64,000 bases of DNA from Nonomuraea maritima (GCF_900100395.1 NZ_FNFB01000009.1:124001-188000), one strand, 5' to 3'; positions 1 to 8,330 are shown, numbered from the stretch's first letter. Program-made: numbers and translations. Notes: generated by a model from the sequence alone, not told the origin.

Positions 1-1
1 C

Positions 2-250
2 GACTTCGAGGCCGCGCTGGCCTACTGTGGGTGCTCAGGAGTAACCGTTGAAAATCCTGCTACCGCGTCTCTCAGGGATCTACAGTATGGTAACTTCCAG
101 ACATGGATGGAGACGGGCACGCTGCCGCGAAAGGACCCATCTGGGGCTTATGGACGCCAAAAGGAAATCGCACAGTACATATCGACCGGCGTAGCGAAAG
201 AATACCGGAAATGTATCACAGTGAGATTAGAAAAGGGCACGTGCCCTTAA
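2..250 (+). CDS. C-terminal fragment of an unidentified protein (5' end outside window)
   Basis: An open frame enters from the window edge and runs 82 codons to TAA at 248-250. I do not recognise the family. The visible tail is polar, with Cys-Gly-Cys early, a motif around NFQTWMETGTLPRKDPSG and two further cysteines near the end (KCITVRLEKGTCP). Base composition is clearly more AT-rich than in the chromosomal genes beyond 2.8 kb, as in the next gene, so the pair looks horizontally acquired. The next reading frame opens 2 nt after this stop, suggesting co-transcription. Whether the upstream part is an enzyme, a toxin or something else cannot be seen. Confidence 0.5.
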   Translation, partial: DFEAALAYCGCSGVTVENPATASLRDLQYGNFQTWMETGTLPRKDPSGAYGRQKEIAQYISTGVAKEYRKCITVRLEKGTCP

Positions 251-252
251 AG

Positions 253-759
253 GTGCGCCGCAATGGAGCCCTGACTCACGGCCCAGGGCTCCGAGAGGTG
301 CGGCCAGGTCGGTTACTGCAGACAGTAATAAGCTTCTTCTTCGTTGCTCTAATTAGCGGAGGGTGCGGGTGGCTTCGAGGGCCAATACAAGCTGATCCTT
401 CTGCGCTCAACGAGGTGCGCAAAATCGGTACAGTTGAGGGCGAAAGCGCGATACAAAGTAATGTTGATGGATGGACCCAAGTTACAAATTACTTCGTAAT
501 CGAAGTTGACGATACGAACAGCCAGAATTCCCTTAATGAAGCCGTCAAAATCCTACAAGCAAAAGAGTGGTCGATAGTGGCCGAAAATAGACCAGTAAGA
601 GTGCTGATGAAATCCAATAAATGGCACGAGGTGCACTTATCGGTCACCCCCTTCAGGTCCATATATCTGAATAACGTTCCAGAGCTCTTGACAGTTTTGG
701 ATGACAATACGACCAAGATGGAAAGTTCCGTCATAGTCGACGTATACAAGATTGTATAA
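253..759 (+). CDS. Putative lipoprotein, unknown function
   Basis: The protein has a lipoprotein signal: basic residues, then a hydrophobic run (LLQTVISFFFVALISGGC) ending in a lipobox-like Cys, so the product is probably a lipid-anchored extracytoplasmic protein. The mature part (about 130 residues) is polar and rich in Asn, Asp and Val with no motif I recognise. The start is uncertain: GTG 253 lies 2 nt after the upstream stop, while GTG 298 gives a textbook 22-residue signal peptide. Codon use is AT-rich compared with the rest of the window. It sits directly behind a truncated CDS, and an effector/immunity or transport pairing is possible but not shown. Confidence 0.5.
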   Translation: MRRNGALTHGPGLREVRPGRLLQTVISFFFVALISGGCGWLRGPIQADPSALNEVRKIGTVEGESAIQSNVDGWTQVTNYFVIEVDDTNSQNSLNEAVKILQAKEWSIVAENRPVRVLMKSNKWHEVHLSVTPFRSIYLNNVPELLTVLDDNTTKMESSVIVDVYKIV

Positions 760-779
760 GCTGCTCTGACGCGCGTCGC

Positions 780-2790
780 TGTGTTGTCCCGGGAGATGCT
801 TGACACCTCTGTCCCAGGACATGTTTGACGGGTGCCGTTGTCGGCCGATCTTTCGTGCGTCGTTTGCGGGCGTCGCGCGTCTGGAGGCCGGGATTGGCCC
901 CTGGTGGATATGTCTGTTGTCGAGCAGCGGTATCGGGCTGTGCTGGCGGTGCTGGCCGGCGGTTCGGTGACCGAGGTCGCCCGGGAGGTGGGGGTGGCGC
1001 GGCAGACGTTGTCGAGCTGGGTGTCGCGTTATCGGGAGTCCGGGCTGGGCGGCCTGGTGGACCGTTCGCGGCGGCCGCACTCGTCTCCGTCGCAGATGCC
1101 GGCGAAGGTGGAGGTGCTGGTGTGTGAGCTGCGGCGTCAGCATCCGCGGTGGGGCCCGGTCCGCCTGGCGCATGAAGCCGGGCGACGCGGTATCGATCCG
1201 CCGCCGTCGCGGATGGGCGTGTATCGGGCGCTGAAGCGTCACGGCCTGATCGAGCCGGGTGCGGGACGGCGCAGGAAGGTCTTCCGTCGCTGGCAGCGTG
1301 AGGCGCCGATGGAGTTATGGCAGCTGGACATCGTCGGCGGCGTGCTTCTGGCGGACGGGCGTGAGGTCAAGGTGGTAACCGGTGTTGACGACCACTCGCG
1401 TTTCTGTGTGATCGCCAAGGCGGTGGTGCGGGCGACCGGTCGGGCGGTATGTCTGGCCTTCACCGAGGCGCTGCGCGCGTTCGGGGCGCCGGGTGAGGTG
1501 CTGACCGATAACGGCAAGCAGTTCACCGCGCGGTTCGGTCATGGCGGTGAGGTGTTGTTCGACCGGATCTGTCGGGACAACGCCATCGTGCATCGGCTGA
1601 CTCAGCCGCGATCACCGACGACGACCGGAAAGGTGGAGCGCTTCCACCAGAGCATGCGCCGCGAACTGCTGGACGGTGCGGGCCCGTTCGAGGACTTGGC
1701 CGCCTTCCAGGCAGAGCTGGATGCGTGGGTGGAGCATTACAACACCGCCCGTCCGCACCAGAGCCTGGACATGGCCGTCCCCGCCGACCGCTTCACGCCG
1801 GTGAGCCCAGCCGAGCGAGAGCTGCTGCCGCTGCGCCTGCCAGCGATCTTGACCGCCCAGCCGGACCCAGCGCCGGCCATGGACGACGCGCCAGACGATG
1901 CGGCGGCCGACGCCGGTGCTGCGGCGCCGGAGCGCCGAAAGAGCAGCAACGAAGGCATGCCGGTGGCCGAACGGCCGATGCGACCGGCGGCATGGTCGGG
2001 TGGACCGGTCGAGTTCGACCGGGTGGTGCCGGCCAGCGGCAACCTGGGCGTGGCGGGTAAGCAGTTCTGGCTCGGTCCGGCCCACGCTGGTCAGATGATC
2101 ACCTTCTGGGCGGACGTGAACGTGATTCATCTGCTGGTCGGTGGGGTGCGGTTGAAGAGCCTGCGCTCGCACCTGTCGACTACCGATCTGGCCCGGCTGT
2201 TCGCCGATGGTGGCCGCCCGGCGGGGCCGTCGCCGCTGCCGCAGGCCGAGAACGACGCGGTGGTGGAGGTGGAGCGAACGGTGAACAAGCACGGCGCGGT
2301 CAGCCTGGCCGGCCGCTATCTGCTGGCGGCCGAGATTCTGGGCGGGCGCCGGGCCACCGTCCGGATCGAGGAGAAGACGCTGATGTTCCTCGACCCCGAC
2401 ACCCGGCAGCTACTGCGCACCCGTCCGAATCCGCTGATCTGGGCCAAGTGCCTGCAACTGCGCGGCGCCCGCCCCGCCGGGCCGCCGCCGATCCCGCAGC
2501 GGTCACCGATCACGGTGCAGCGCCGCGCGAACTCCTTCGGCGTCATCATGGTGGCCCGGCAGACCGTCTCCTTGGGCCGGCTGTATGTCGGCCGGGTCGT
2601 CACCGTGCATGTCAGTGACACCACGCTGACCATCGACCTGGACGAGGGCCCGCGTACCGTGCATCGCACCACCGATCTGCCGGTCCGTAATGTCAAAGCT
2701 CATCGGCCCCGCAAGGTCGACCATGTTTCCTAGATCACCTGTCGCCCATCTCCTGGGACAGAAACGTCAGGCATCTCATGGGACTAGACA
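780..2790 (+). mobile_element. Complete IS481-like insertion sequence, 2011 bp
   Basis: The element is bounded by TGT...ACA ends that are imperfect inverted repeats of about 55 bp (780-834 against 2736-2790, about 42 of 55 positions matching; both contain TCTGTCCCAGGA). It carries one transposase gene filling almost the whole element and is flanked by a perfect 16-bp direct repeat. One DDE transposase with an N-terminal helix-turn-helix and long TG/CA inverted repeats fits the IS481 family, though 2 kb and about 607 residues are long for that group because of a C-terminal extension. Confidence 0.85.
910..2733 (+). CDS. IS481-like DDE transposase with extended C-terminus
   Basis: Catalyses excision and insertion of the surrounding element. 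ATG 910 is chosen because MSVVEQRYRAVLAVL is the usual IS481 beginning; a GTG at 832 would add 26 unlikely residues lying over the inverted repeat. Residues 1-60 form a helix-turn-helix (EVAREVGVARQTLSSWVSRY). The RNase H-like core follows with the DDE residues in QLDIVGG, LTDNGKQF and TGKVERFHQ, then the HYNTARPHQSLD block. From about residue 367 comes an unusual tail of three related modules of roughly 84 residues, beginning near 367, 452 and 536, each with a V-x-R-x-V...G/LAG...V-T-V pattern resembling a small beta-barrel. The frame is intact, so the element may be active. Confidence 0.85.
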   Translation: MSVVEQRYRAVLAVLAGGSVTEVAREVGVARQTLSSWVSRYRESGLGGLVDRSRRPHSSPSQMPAKVEVLVCELRRQHPRWGPVRLAHEAGRRGIDPPPSRMGVYRALKRHGLIEPGAGRRRKVFRRWQREAPMELWQLDIVGGVLLADGREVKVVTGVDDHSRFCVIAKAVVRATGRAVCLAFTEALRAFGAPGEVLTDNGKQFTARFGHGGEVLFDRICRDNAIVHRLTQPRSPTTTGKVERFHQSMRRELLDGAGPFEDLAAFQAELDAWVEHYNTARPHQSLDMAVPADRFTPVSPAERELLPLRLPAILTAQPDPAPAMDDAPDDAAADAGAAAPERRKSSNEGMPVAERPMRPAAWSGGPVEFDRVVPASGNLGVAGKQFWLGPAHAGQMITFWADVNVIHLLVGGVRLKSLRSHLSTTDLARLFADGGRPAGPSPLPQAENDAVVEVERTVNKHGAVSLAGRYLLAAEILGGRRATVRIEEKTLMFLDPDTRQLLRTRPNPLIWAKCLQLRGARPAGPPPIPQRSPITVQRRANSFGVIMVARQTVSLGRLYVGRVVTVHVSDTTLTIDLDEGPRTVHRTTDLPVRNVKAHRPRKVDHVS

Positions 2791-2807
2791 CTCTGACGCG
2801 CGTCGCG

Positions 2808-3599
2808 TCAGGCCAGGACACGGAACGGGTTGCCCTCCGGATCGGCCAGCGCCGTCCAGGCGTGCTGGCCCACGTCGGCGAGGACCGTCCAGGAGCGCTG
2901 GTCCATGGCTGCGGGCGTCGCGCCGAGTGCCCGCAGGCGGGCCACCTCCGCAGCCCGGTCGTCGTCGGGGTACGGCAGCAGGTCGAGGTGGAGGCGGTTC
3001 CTCGCGCTCTTCGGGCCGGGCGTGGTGCGGAGGAACTCGAGATACGGCCCCACGCCGGAGCGGAGCCTCGCGTAGGCGTCGGTCACCTCGTGCGGGGTCC
3101 AGCCGACGGTCTCGCCCCAGAACCGGGCCATCGCCCGCGGGTCGGCGCAGTCGACCACCACCGCGGCGATCGGCCCGGTGTCACGGTAGGTCTCCCGGGG
3201 CTCCAGCACGCAGAACACGTTGCCCTCCGGGTCGGCCAGCACCGTCCACGGGACGTCGCCCTGGCCCACGTCGGCGGGCGTCGCGCCGAGCTCGATCAGG
3301 CGCGCGACCAGCTCCGCCTGGTGGGCCGCCGAGGTGGTGGCGAGGTCGAGGTGCACGCGCCCGCGCACCGCCTCGGGGTCGGGGACGGTGACAACCGCGA
3401 GGTGTACGCGGCCGCTCAGTGCCTCAGGGCCGGTGACGCCGTCAGCGTGGACGGCGGCGGCGTCCGGCCGTAGGGGCTCGACGTGGGTCACACCGGGCGC
3501 CCCGCTGGAGACGTCCCGGCCGAGTGCCTCCGCCCAGAACGGCCCGAGCGCCGCGCCGTCACGAGCCCTGACGCTCACCTGAACGAGTCGCAGTGCCAT
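2808..3599 (-). CDS. Two-domain VOC (glyoxalase-like) protein
   Basis: A protein of about 263 residues made of two tandem vicinal-oxygen-chelate modules: the first begins ALRLVQVSVRARDG and contains HLDLAT and LADPEGNVFCVLE, the second begins IAAVVVDCADPRAM and contains RLHLDLL and ALADPEGNPFRVL. The repeated LADPEGN-F signature and H-x-D strands are typical of the glyoxalase-like group often annotated as bleomycin-resistance/dioxygenase-like. Start ATG 3599 is preferred because the further 20 codons upstream do not align with a VOC start. Substrate is unknown. It is convergent with the insertion element, which landed 2 bp beyond its stop. Confidence 0.75.
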   Translation of the reverse strand: MALRLVQVSVRARDGAALGPFWAEALGRDVSSGAPGVTHVEPLRPDAAAVHADGVTGPEALSGRVHLAVVTVPDPEAVRGRVHLDLATTSAAHQAELVARLIELGATPADVGQGDVPWTVLADPEGNVFCVLEPRETYRDTGPIAAVVVDCADPRAMARFWGETVGWTPHEVTDAYARLRSGVGPYLEFLRTTPGPKSARNRLHLDLLPYPDDDRAAEVARLRALGATPAAMDQRSWTVLADVGQHAWTALADPEGNPFRVLA

Positions 3600-3708
3600 G
3601 GGGATCACCCTAGGGCGCGAAACGCGGGCGGCGACGTCGGAAACCCGGCAGTGACCCACCGTGACAGGGGATCATCGAAAGGGTGACCGCGAACGTATCG
3701 AGGTGTGC

Positions 3709-4596
3709 ATGAGCCAGGTGGAAGACACCGCGTCCCCGTCCTTGACGGAACTGGCCAGGAGGCACGGGCTGCGCCCCGCCATCGCCCGCCCCCTGTTCGG
3801 CGACTACGTGCGCCGGCTGTGGGAGCGGCGGCACTTCGTCCTGACGTACGCGACCTCCCGCAACGTCTCGAAGTACTCCGGCTCGGCCCTCGGACGGCTC
3901 TGGCAGGTCATCACCCCGCTGCTGAACGCCGCGATCTACTACGTGATGTTCGGCCTCATCCTGGGCGGCAGGGGCAACATCGACAACTACGTGGCGTTCC
4001 TGCTGACCGGGATGTTCGTCTTCACGTACACGCAGCGGACGGTGAGTGCCGGGGCCAGGTCGATCTCCGGGAACCTGTCGCTCATCCGCGCCCTGCACTT
4101 CCCCCGGGCCTCGCTGCCGCTCGCGTACACCATCCAGGAACTGCAGCAGCTGGCCATCTCCATGGGTGTGCTGCTGGTGATCGTGGTGGCCACCGGTGAG
4201 CCGCCGAACTGGTTCTGGCTGGTGATCCCGGTGGTGCTGCTGCTGCAGACGCTGTTCAACATCGGCGCCGGCCTCGTGCTCGCCCGGGTCGGGGCGCAGA
4301 TGCGCGATCTCAACCAGCTGCTGCCGTTCATCATGCGGACCTGGCTGTACGCCTCCGGGGTGTTCTTCGCCATCCATGACAAGGTGGTCAACAGCGCGGG
4401 GCTGCCGGACTGGGTGGCCACCGCGATGTACCTCAACCCGGCGGCCTCCTACATCGAGTGGATGCGCGACATCCTCATCGGCGGCCACACCCCGCCGCAA
4501 GCCGTGTGGCTGTCCTGCCTGATCTGGGCGGTCGTCGCCCTCGGGGCCGGCTTCTGGTACTTCTGGCAGGCCGAGGACAGGTACGGACGCGGCTGA
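3709..4596 (+). CDS. ABC-2 type transporter permease (polysaccharide/teichoic-acid export class)
   Basis: An inner-membrane protein of about 295 residues with six predicted membrane spans after an amphipathic N-terminus (RLWERRHFVLTYATSRN). The block YSGSALGRLWQVITPLLNAAIYYVMFGLILG and a C-terminal segment ending in WYFWQAEDRYGRG fit the ABC-2 permeases (Wzm/TagG/RfbD type) that export O-antigen-like polymers or wall polymers. ATG 3709 has a GAGG five bases upstream. Oddly, no ATPase partner (Wzt/TagH type) is adjacent: the flanking genes are an unrelated VOC protein and a ferredoxin on the other strand. The partner may lie elsewhere in the genome. Confidence 0.75.
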   Translation: MSQVEDTASPSLTELARRHGLRPAIARPLFGDYVRRLWERRHFVLTYATSRNVSKYSGSALGRLWQVITPLLNAAIYYVMFGLILGGRGNIDNYVAFLLTGMFVFTYTQRTVSAGARSISGNLSLIRALHFPRASLPLAYTIQELQQLAISMGVLLVIVVATGEPPNWFWLVIPVVLLLQTLFNIGAGLVLARVGAQMRDLNQLLPFIMRTWLYASGVFFAIHDKVVNSAGLPDWVATAMYLNPAASYIEWMRDILIGGHTPPQAVWLSCLIWAVVALGAGFWYFWQAEDRYGRG

Positions 4597-4603
4597 CCGG
4601 ACG

Positions 4604-4801
4604 TCACGTCTCCTCGACGTCGATCGCGCCCCCGGGGCAGACGGCGGCGGCTTCGCGCACCGGCCCGTGCAACTCCTCGGGCGGCGTCGCGTCGAGCAGC
4701 ACCACGATGCCGTCGTCCACGCTCTGGTCGAACACCTCGGGCACGAGCAGCACGCACTGGCCGGCGCCGCAGCACCTGGCCTCCTCCACCGAGACTCTCA
4801 T
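4604..4801 (-). CDS. [3Fe-4S]-type ferredoxin (P450 partner)
   Basis: A 65-residue acidic protein beginning MRVSVEEARCCGAGQC and containing ...VCPGGAI near the end: the cysteine spacing (C-x5-C ... C-P) matches the small single-cluster ferredoxins that deliver electrons to actinobacterial cytochromes P450. It is the last gene of the operon P450 - TetR - ferredoxin; its ATG overlaps the TetR stop by one base (TGATG) and has a GGAAGGA ribosome site. The natural client is the P450 two genes upstream (5511-6731), and the P450 at 31496-32731, which lacks its own ferredoxin, could share it. Confidence 0.85.
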   Translation of the reverse strand: MRVSVEEARCCGAGQCVLLVPEVFDQSVDDGIVVLLDATPPEELHGPVREAAAVCPGGAIDVEET

Positions 4802-5472
4802 CAGGGTCCTTCCTCTCGAACGTGTGGGCCGGCCGTGACAGGGGCCAGCCACAGGCCGGTTATCGCGTCGATCAGCCCGGTCCCGGCGTCGTGCCAGGTG
4901 GACCGGGAGGTGGGCAGGCCCTCGGCGAGGGCCCGCTCGCGTTCCGCGCACGTGTGGACGAGCAGCAGGCTCGCCATGGCGTGCCGCTCGGCGCGTACCT
5001 CGTCCGGCAGGCCGGGCAGGCACCGGTTCAGGCCGTCGATGATCCGCTGCAGCGCGGGCGAGGTGAGCGCCTCCTCGGCCATGATCGGGCGCAGCGCCGG
5101 GTCGGTCAGCACCTGGGCGGCGAAGCGGGCGAACCACGTCGGACTGCCCAGGGCGTCCAGATGCTCGGTGATCGGCCTTACGAGACACGTCACCCACTCC
5201 CGGACGCCGGCGGTGTCGCCGGCCCGTTCCACCAGGTCCCTGCGCGCCTGCTCCAGCGCGTCCGCGTGCTTGCGCACGATCGCGCGGACCAGGTCGGCCT
5301 TCGCGCCGAAGTGGTAGCCGACCGCCGCGTTGTTGCCCTGCCCGGCCGCCTCGCTGACCTGGCGGTTGGACACGGCTAGCACGCCGTGCTCGGCGAAGAG
5401 CCGTTCTGCCGCCGTCAGGATCTGTTCCCGGGTGGCGCCGGCCCGCCCGCGGCGGGCGGCACGCGCCTTCAT
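4801..5472 (-). CDS. TetR family transcriptional regulator
   Basis: A 223-residue repressor-type protein. Residues 15-65 hold the TetR DNA-binding domain (REQILTAAERLFAEHGV...VSEAAGQGNNAAVGYHFGAKADLVRAIV), and the remainder is the helical ligand domain. A GTG immediately before the ATG is an alternative start. It lies between the P450 gene (38 bp away) and the ferredoxin (overlapping), so it is co-transcribed with the enzymes it probably controls. The natural operator is the perfect palindrome at 6784-6805 in the P450/MFS divergent promoter, which would make it an autoregulated local repressor; this is inference. Confidence 0.8.
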   Translation of the reverse strand: MKARAARRGRAGATREQILTAAERLFAEHGVLAVSNRQVSEAAGQGNNAAVGYHFGAKADLVRAIVRKHADALEQARRDLVERAGDTAGVREWVTCLVRPITEHLDALGSPTWFARFAAQVLTDPALRPIMAEEALTSPALQRIIDGLNRCLPGLPDEVRAERHAMASLLLVHTCAERERALAEGLPTSRSTWHDAGTGLIDAITGLWLAPVTAGPHVREEGP

Positions 5473-5510
5473 CACGGCGCCGTCACCACCGCACTCTCAC
5501 CACCGCACTC

Positions 5511-6731
5511 TTACCACCGCACCGGCACCTCGCTGAGGCCGCCGACGACGAGCCCGTCCACCTGCCGCAGCTCCCCGGTCGGGACGGCGAGCTCCAGGGT
5601 GGGCAGCCGGCGCAGCAGCACCTCCAGCACGACCTGCAGCTCGGTACGGGCCAGCGCCTGCCCGAGGCAGGAGTGGGCGCCGGAGCCGAAGGTCAGGTGC
5701 GGGTTGGGGCTGCGCCGCAGGTCCATGTGGTCGGCGTCGTCGAAGGCGCCGTCGTCGCGGTTGGCGGCGGCCATGTTGCAGATCACGGTGGTGCCGCGCG
5801 GCAGCACCGTGTCGCCGACCTCGACCTCCTCCGGCAGGTAGCGGGGCAGGCCGAAACCGGCGTTGGCGTCGAACCGCAGCGCCTCCTCGACCGCCGTCCG
5901 CACGAGCGACGGGTCGGCGAGCAGCTCCTCCCAGCGCGTACGGTCGTCCAGCAGCATCGAGACCATCTTGCCGATCATGTTGGCGGTGGTCTCGTGCCCG
6001 GCGACCAGCAGTCCGACGCCCGTGACGATGAGCTGCATGTCCGACAGCCCCTCGCCCTCGCCCTCACTTTCCTTGATCAGCTCGCTGAGCAGGTCGTCGC
6101 CCGGCGCGGCCCGCTTGGCGGCCACGAGCTCCGACATGTACGTGAAGAACTCGAGCTGCGCGGCCGAGGCCTCCTCGCCGGTGTACCGGGTGAGCGTGAG
6201 CATCATGTCGGACCATCGCGAGAACCGGTCGCGGTCGTCGGCGGGCACGCCGAGCATGTCGCAGATCACGTAGACCGGCAGCGGGAAGCCGAGTCCCGCC
6301 TTGAGGTCGGCGGGCTGCCCGCGCTCGACCATCTCGTCCAGGAGCTGTTCTGCCATCGCCGCCATCCGGGGCCGCAGGGCCGCCATGCGCTTGGCGGTGA
6401 ACCACTTGCCGACCAGGCGCCGCCAGCGCAGGTGTTCCTCGCCGCGGTCCGGGATGACGTTCGACATCTCGCTGTTGAACACGCCGCCGGACTCGCTGTC
6501 GGTGAGCCGCGCGGCGTCGTCGGCGGTGAGGCGGCGGGTGAGCCGGGGGTCCGCGAGCACCTGCTTGACGTCGTCGTAGCGGGTCAGCAGTGTCGCCTCG
6601 TCACCGCTGGGCAGCCGCACCTTGGCCACCGGGCACTCCTGGCGCAGCCGGCCCCATTCCTCCGGCGGTTCCAGCGCCGCCTCACTGGGAATGGGGTAGC
6701 TCAGTGTCTGCTGTACGTCACCCTGGCTCAC
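5511..6731 (-). CDS. Cytochrome P450 (bacterial class I)
   Basis: A 406-residue soluble P450 with all hallmarks: the I-helix oxygen-activation motif AGHETT, the K-helix EEALR and the heme loop FGSGAHSCLGQALA with the thiolate ligand at Cys355. The GTG start has a GGGAGG ribosome site six bases upstream. The substrate cannot be read from sequence; the general pattern is like the CYP105/CYP107-type enzymes of actinomycetes. It is the first gene of an operon with a TetR regulator and a ferredoxin, and is transcribed divergently from an MFS exporter, an arrangement suited to inducible oxidation and efflux of a xenobiotic or endogenous metabolite. Confidence 0.9.
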   Translation of the reverse strand: MSQGDVQQTLSYPIPSEAALEPPEEWGRLRQECPVAKVRLPSGDEATLLTRYDDVKQVLADPRLTRRLTADDAARLTDSESGGVFNSEMSNVIPDRGEEHLRWRRLVGKWFTAKRMAALRPRMAAMAEQLLDEMVERGQPADLKAGLGFPLPVYVICDMLGVPADDRDRFSRWSDMMLTLTRYTGEEASAAQLEFFTYMSELVAAKRAAPGDDLLSELIKESEGEGEGLSDMQLIVTGVGLLVAGHETTANMIGKMVSMLLDDRTRWEELLADPSLVRTAVEEALRFDANAGFGLPRYLPEEVEVGDTVLPRGTTVICNMAAANRDDGAFDDADHMDLRRSPNPHLTFGSGAHSCLGQALARTELQVVLEVLLRRLPTLELAVPTGELRQVDGLVVGGLSEVPVRW

Positions 6732-6783
6732 TGCGACCTCCCATGACTCACGATTTCACCCACAGTAAGGTGACATGTCGGGA

Positions 6784-6805
6784 TTAAGTCAAGCAGGTGA
6801 CTTAA
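6784..6805. promoter_or_regulatory. Palindromic operator in the P450/MFS divergent promoter
   Basis: TTAAGTCA, six bases, then TGACTTAA form a perfect inverted repeat with 8-bp arms and a 22-bp span, which fits a TetR dimer site. It lies 53 bp from the P450 start and 51 bp from the MFS start, where one repressor could control both promoters. The stretch from about 6750 is visibly more AT-rich than its surroundings, as expected of a promoter. Confidence 0.7.
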
Positions 6806-6855
6806 GATCTACAGACTGTTGGCGACCACGAGCACCGAGTCGGAGGCTGCCCTTC

Positions 6856-8328
6856 ATGCCCGATGCGCCCGGTACGCCCGACGTCCCGCTGCCCGCCGGT
6901 TCACCCCGCCCCACCGCCGTCGTGCTGGTGCTGGCGTTCGCCGGGATCGTGGTCGCGCTGATGCACACCCTCGTCATCCCGCTGATCCCGCACCTGCCCC
7001 GGCTGCTGTCGGCGACCCCCACCGACGCCACCTGGGCGCTCACCGCCACGCTGCTCGCCGGCGCGGTCGCGACCCCCGTCATGGGCCGGCTCGGCGACAT
7101 GTACGGCAAGCGGCTCATGCTCCTGCTCAGCCTCGCGCTCCTGGTGACCGGCTCGGTCGTCTGCGGGCTGAGCGACGCCCTCGTCCCCATGGTCGCCGGA
7201 CGCGCCCTGCAGGGCCTCGCGGCCGGCGTCATCCCGCTCGGCATCAGCATCATGCGCGACGAACTGCCGCCCGAGCGGCTCGGCTCGGCCACCGCCCTCA
7301 TGAGCGCCTCGCTCGGCGTGGGCGGGGCGCTCGGCCTGCCCGCCGCCGCCCTGCTCGCCGAGTACACCGACTGGCACGCGCTGTTCTGGACCGCCGCCAC
7401 GTTCGGCGTCGTCGCCGCCGTCCTCGTCGTACGGCTCGTGCCCGAGTCGCGGGTGCGCGGCGGTGGGCGCTTCGACCTGCCCGGCGCGGCCGGGCTGTCG
7501 GTGGGGTTGGCGTGCCTGCTGCTGGCCATCTCCAAAGGCGCAGGCTGGGGCTGGGACAGCCCGCTCACCACCGGACTGTTCGCGGCCTCGGCCGTGCTGC
7601 TCGTGCTGTGGGGGTGGTGGGAGCTGCGCGTCCGCGAGCCGCTGGTCGACCTGCGCACCACCGCCCGCCGCCAGGTGCTGCTGACGAACGCGGCCTCCGT
7701 CGTGTTCGGGTTCGCGATGTTCGCGATGTCGCTCGTCCTTCCCCAGGTCCTGCAACTGCCCGAGGCCACCGGTTACGGGCTCGGCCAGCCGATGACGGTC
7801 GTCGGGCTGGCGCTGGCGCCGTCCGGACTGGTGATGATCGTCATGGCGCCGATCTCGGCGCGCGTCTCACGCGCCAGGGGCCCCAAGACGACGCTGATGC
7901 TCGGCGCGCTCGTCGTCGCCGCAGGCTACGGCCTCGGCGTCGCGCTCATGTCGGCCGTCTGGCACCTCGTGCTCGTCTCCACCGTCATCGGCGCGGGCAT
8001 CGGGCTCGCGTACGGGGCCATGCCCGCGCTCATCATGGGCGCCGTGCCGATGGGGGAGACGGCCGCCGCCAACAGCCTGAACACGCTGATGCGCGCCATC
8101 GGCACGTCGGTCTCCAGCGCGGTGTCCGGTGTCGTCCTCGCCGAGATGTCCGTCGGGTCGGGGGCGCTGGCCGTGCCCGCGGAGGGCGGCTTCCGGCTCG
8201 TCCTCGCCATCAGCGGCGGGGCCGCCCTCGTCGCGTTCTCCGTGGCCGCTTGCCTGCCGGGCCCGCCCGCCGCGCCGATGCCCGGTCTCGGCGCGGCGCG
8301 GGCACCTGGGGCGAGCCCTCGGGGGTGA
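6856..8328 (+). CDS. MFS multidrug exporter, 14-helix DHA2 type
   Basis: A 490-residue membrane protein with about 14 hydrophobic helices. The first cytoplasmic loop carries the MFS signature GRLGDMYGKRLML, and the helix after it has the drug:H+ antiporter pattern GRALQGLAAGVIPLGISIMRD. ATG 6856 has GGAGG nine bases upstream; an in-frame start 81 bp earlier would cover the operator. Length and helix number fit EmrB/QacA-like proteins that expel lipophilic drugs with proton import. It is divergent from the P450 operon and shares its palindromic control region, so it probably exports the inducer or the oxidised product. Confidence 0.85.
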   Translation: MPDAPGTPDVPLPAGSPRPTAVVLVLAFAGIVVALMHTLVIPLIPHLPRLLSATPTDATWALTATLLAGAVATPVMGRLGDMYGKRLMLLLSLALLVTGSVVCGLSDALVPMVAGRALQGLAAGVIPLGISIMRDELPPERLGSATALMSASLGVGGALGLPAAALLAEYTDWHALFWTAATFGVVAAVLVVRLVPESRVRGGGRFDLPGAAGLSVGLACLLLAISKGAGWGWDSPLTTGLFAASAVLLVLWGWWELRVREPLVDLRTTARRQVLLTNAASVVFGFAMFAMSLVLPQVLQLPEATGYGLGQPMTVVGLALAPSGLVMIVMAPISARVSRARGPKTTLMLGALVVAAGYGLGVALMSAVWHLVLVSTVIGAGIGLAYGAMPALIMGAVPMGETAAANSLNTLMRAIGTSVSSAVSGVVLAEMSVGSGALAVPAEGGFRLVLAISGGAALVAFSVAACLPGPPAAPMPGLGAARAPGASPRG

Positions 8329-8330
8329 CC

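Larger units (their letters stand above)
764..2806. repeat. 16-bp target-site duplication flanking the insertion element
   Basis: CTCTGACGCGCGTCGC occurs at 764-779, immediately before the left end of the element, and identically at 2791-2806, immediately after its right end. The perfect repeat fixes the element boundaries at 780 and 2790 and implies an insertion recent enough that neither copy has mutated. The target lay between the lipoprotein stop (759) and the stop of the convergent VOC gene (2808), so no flanking gene was broken. Confidence 0.85.
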
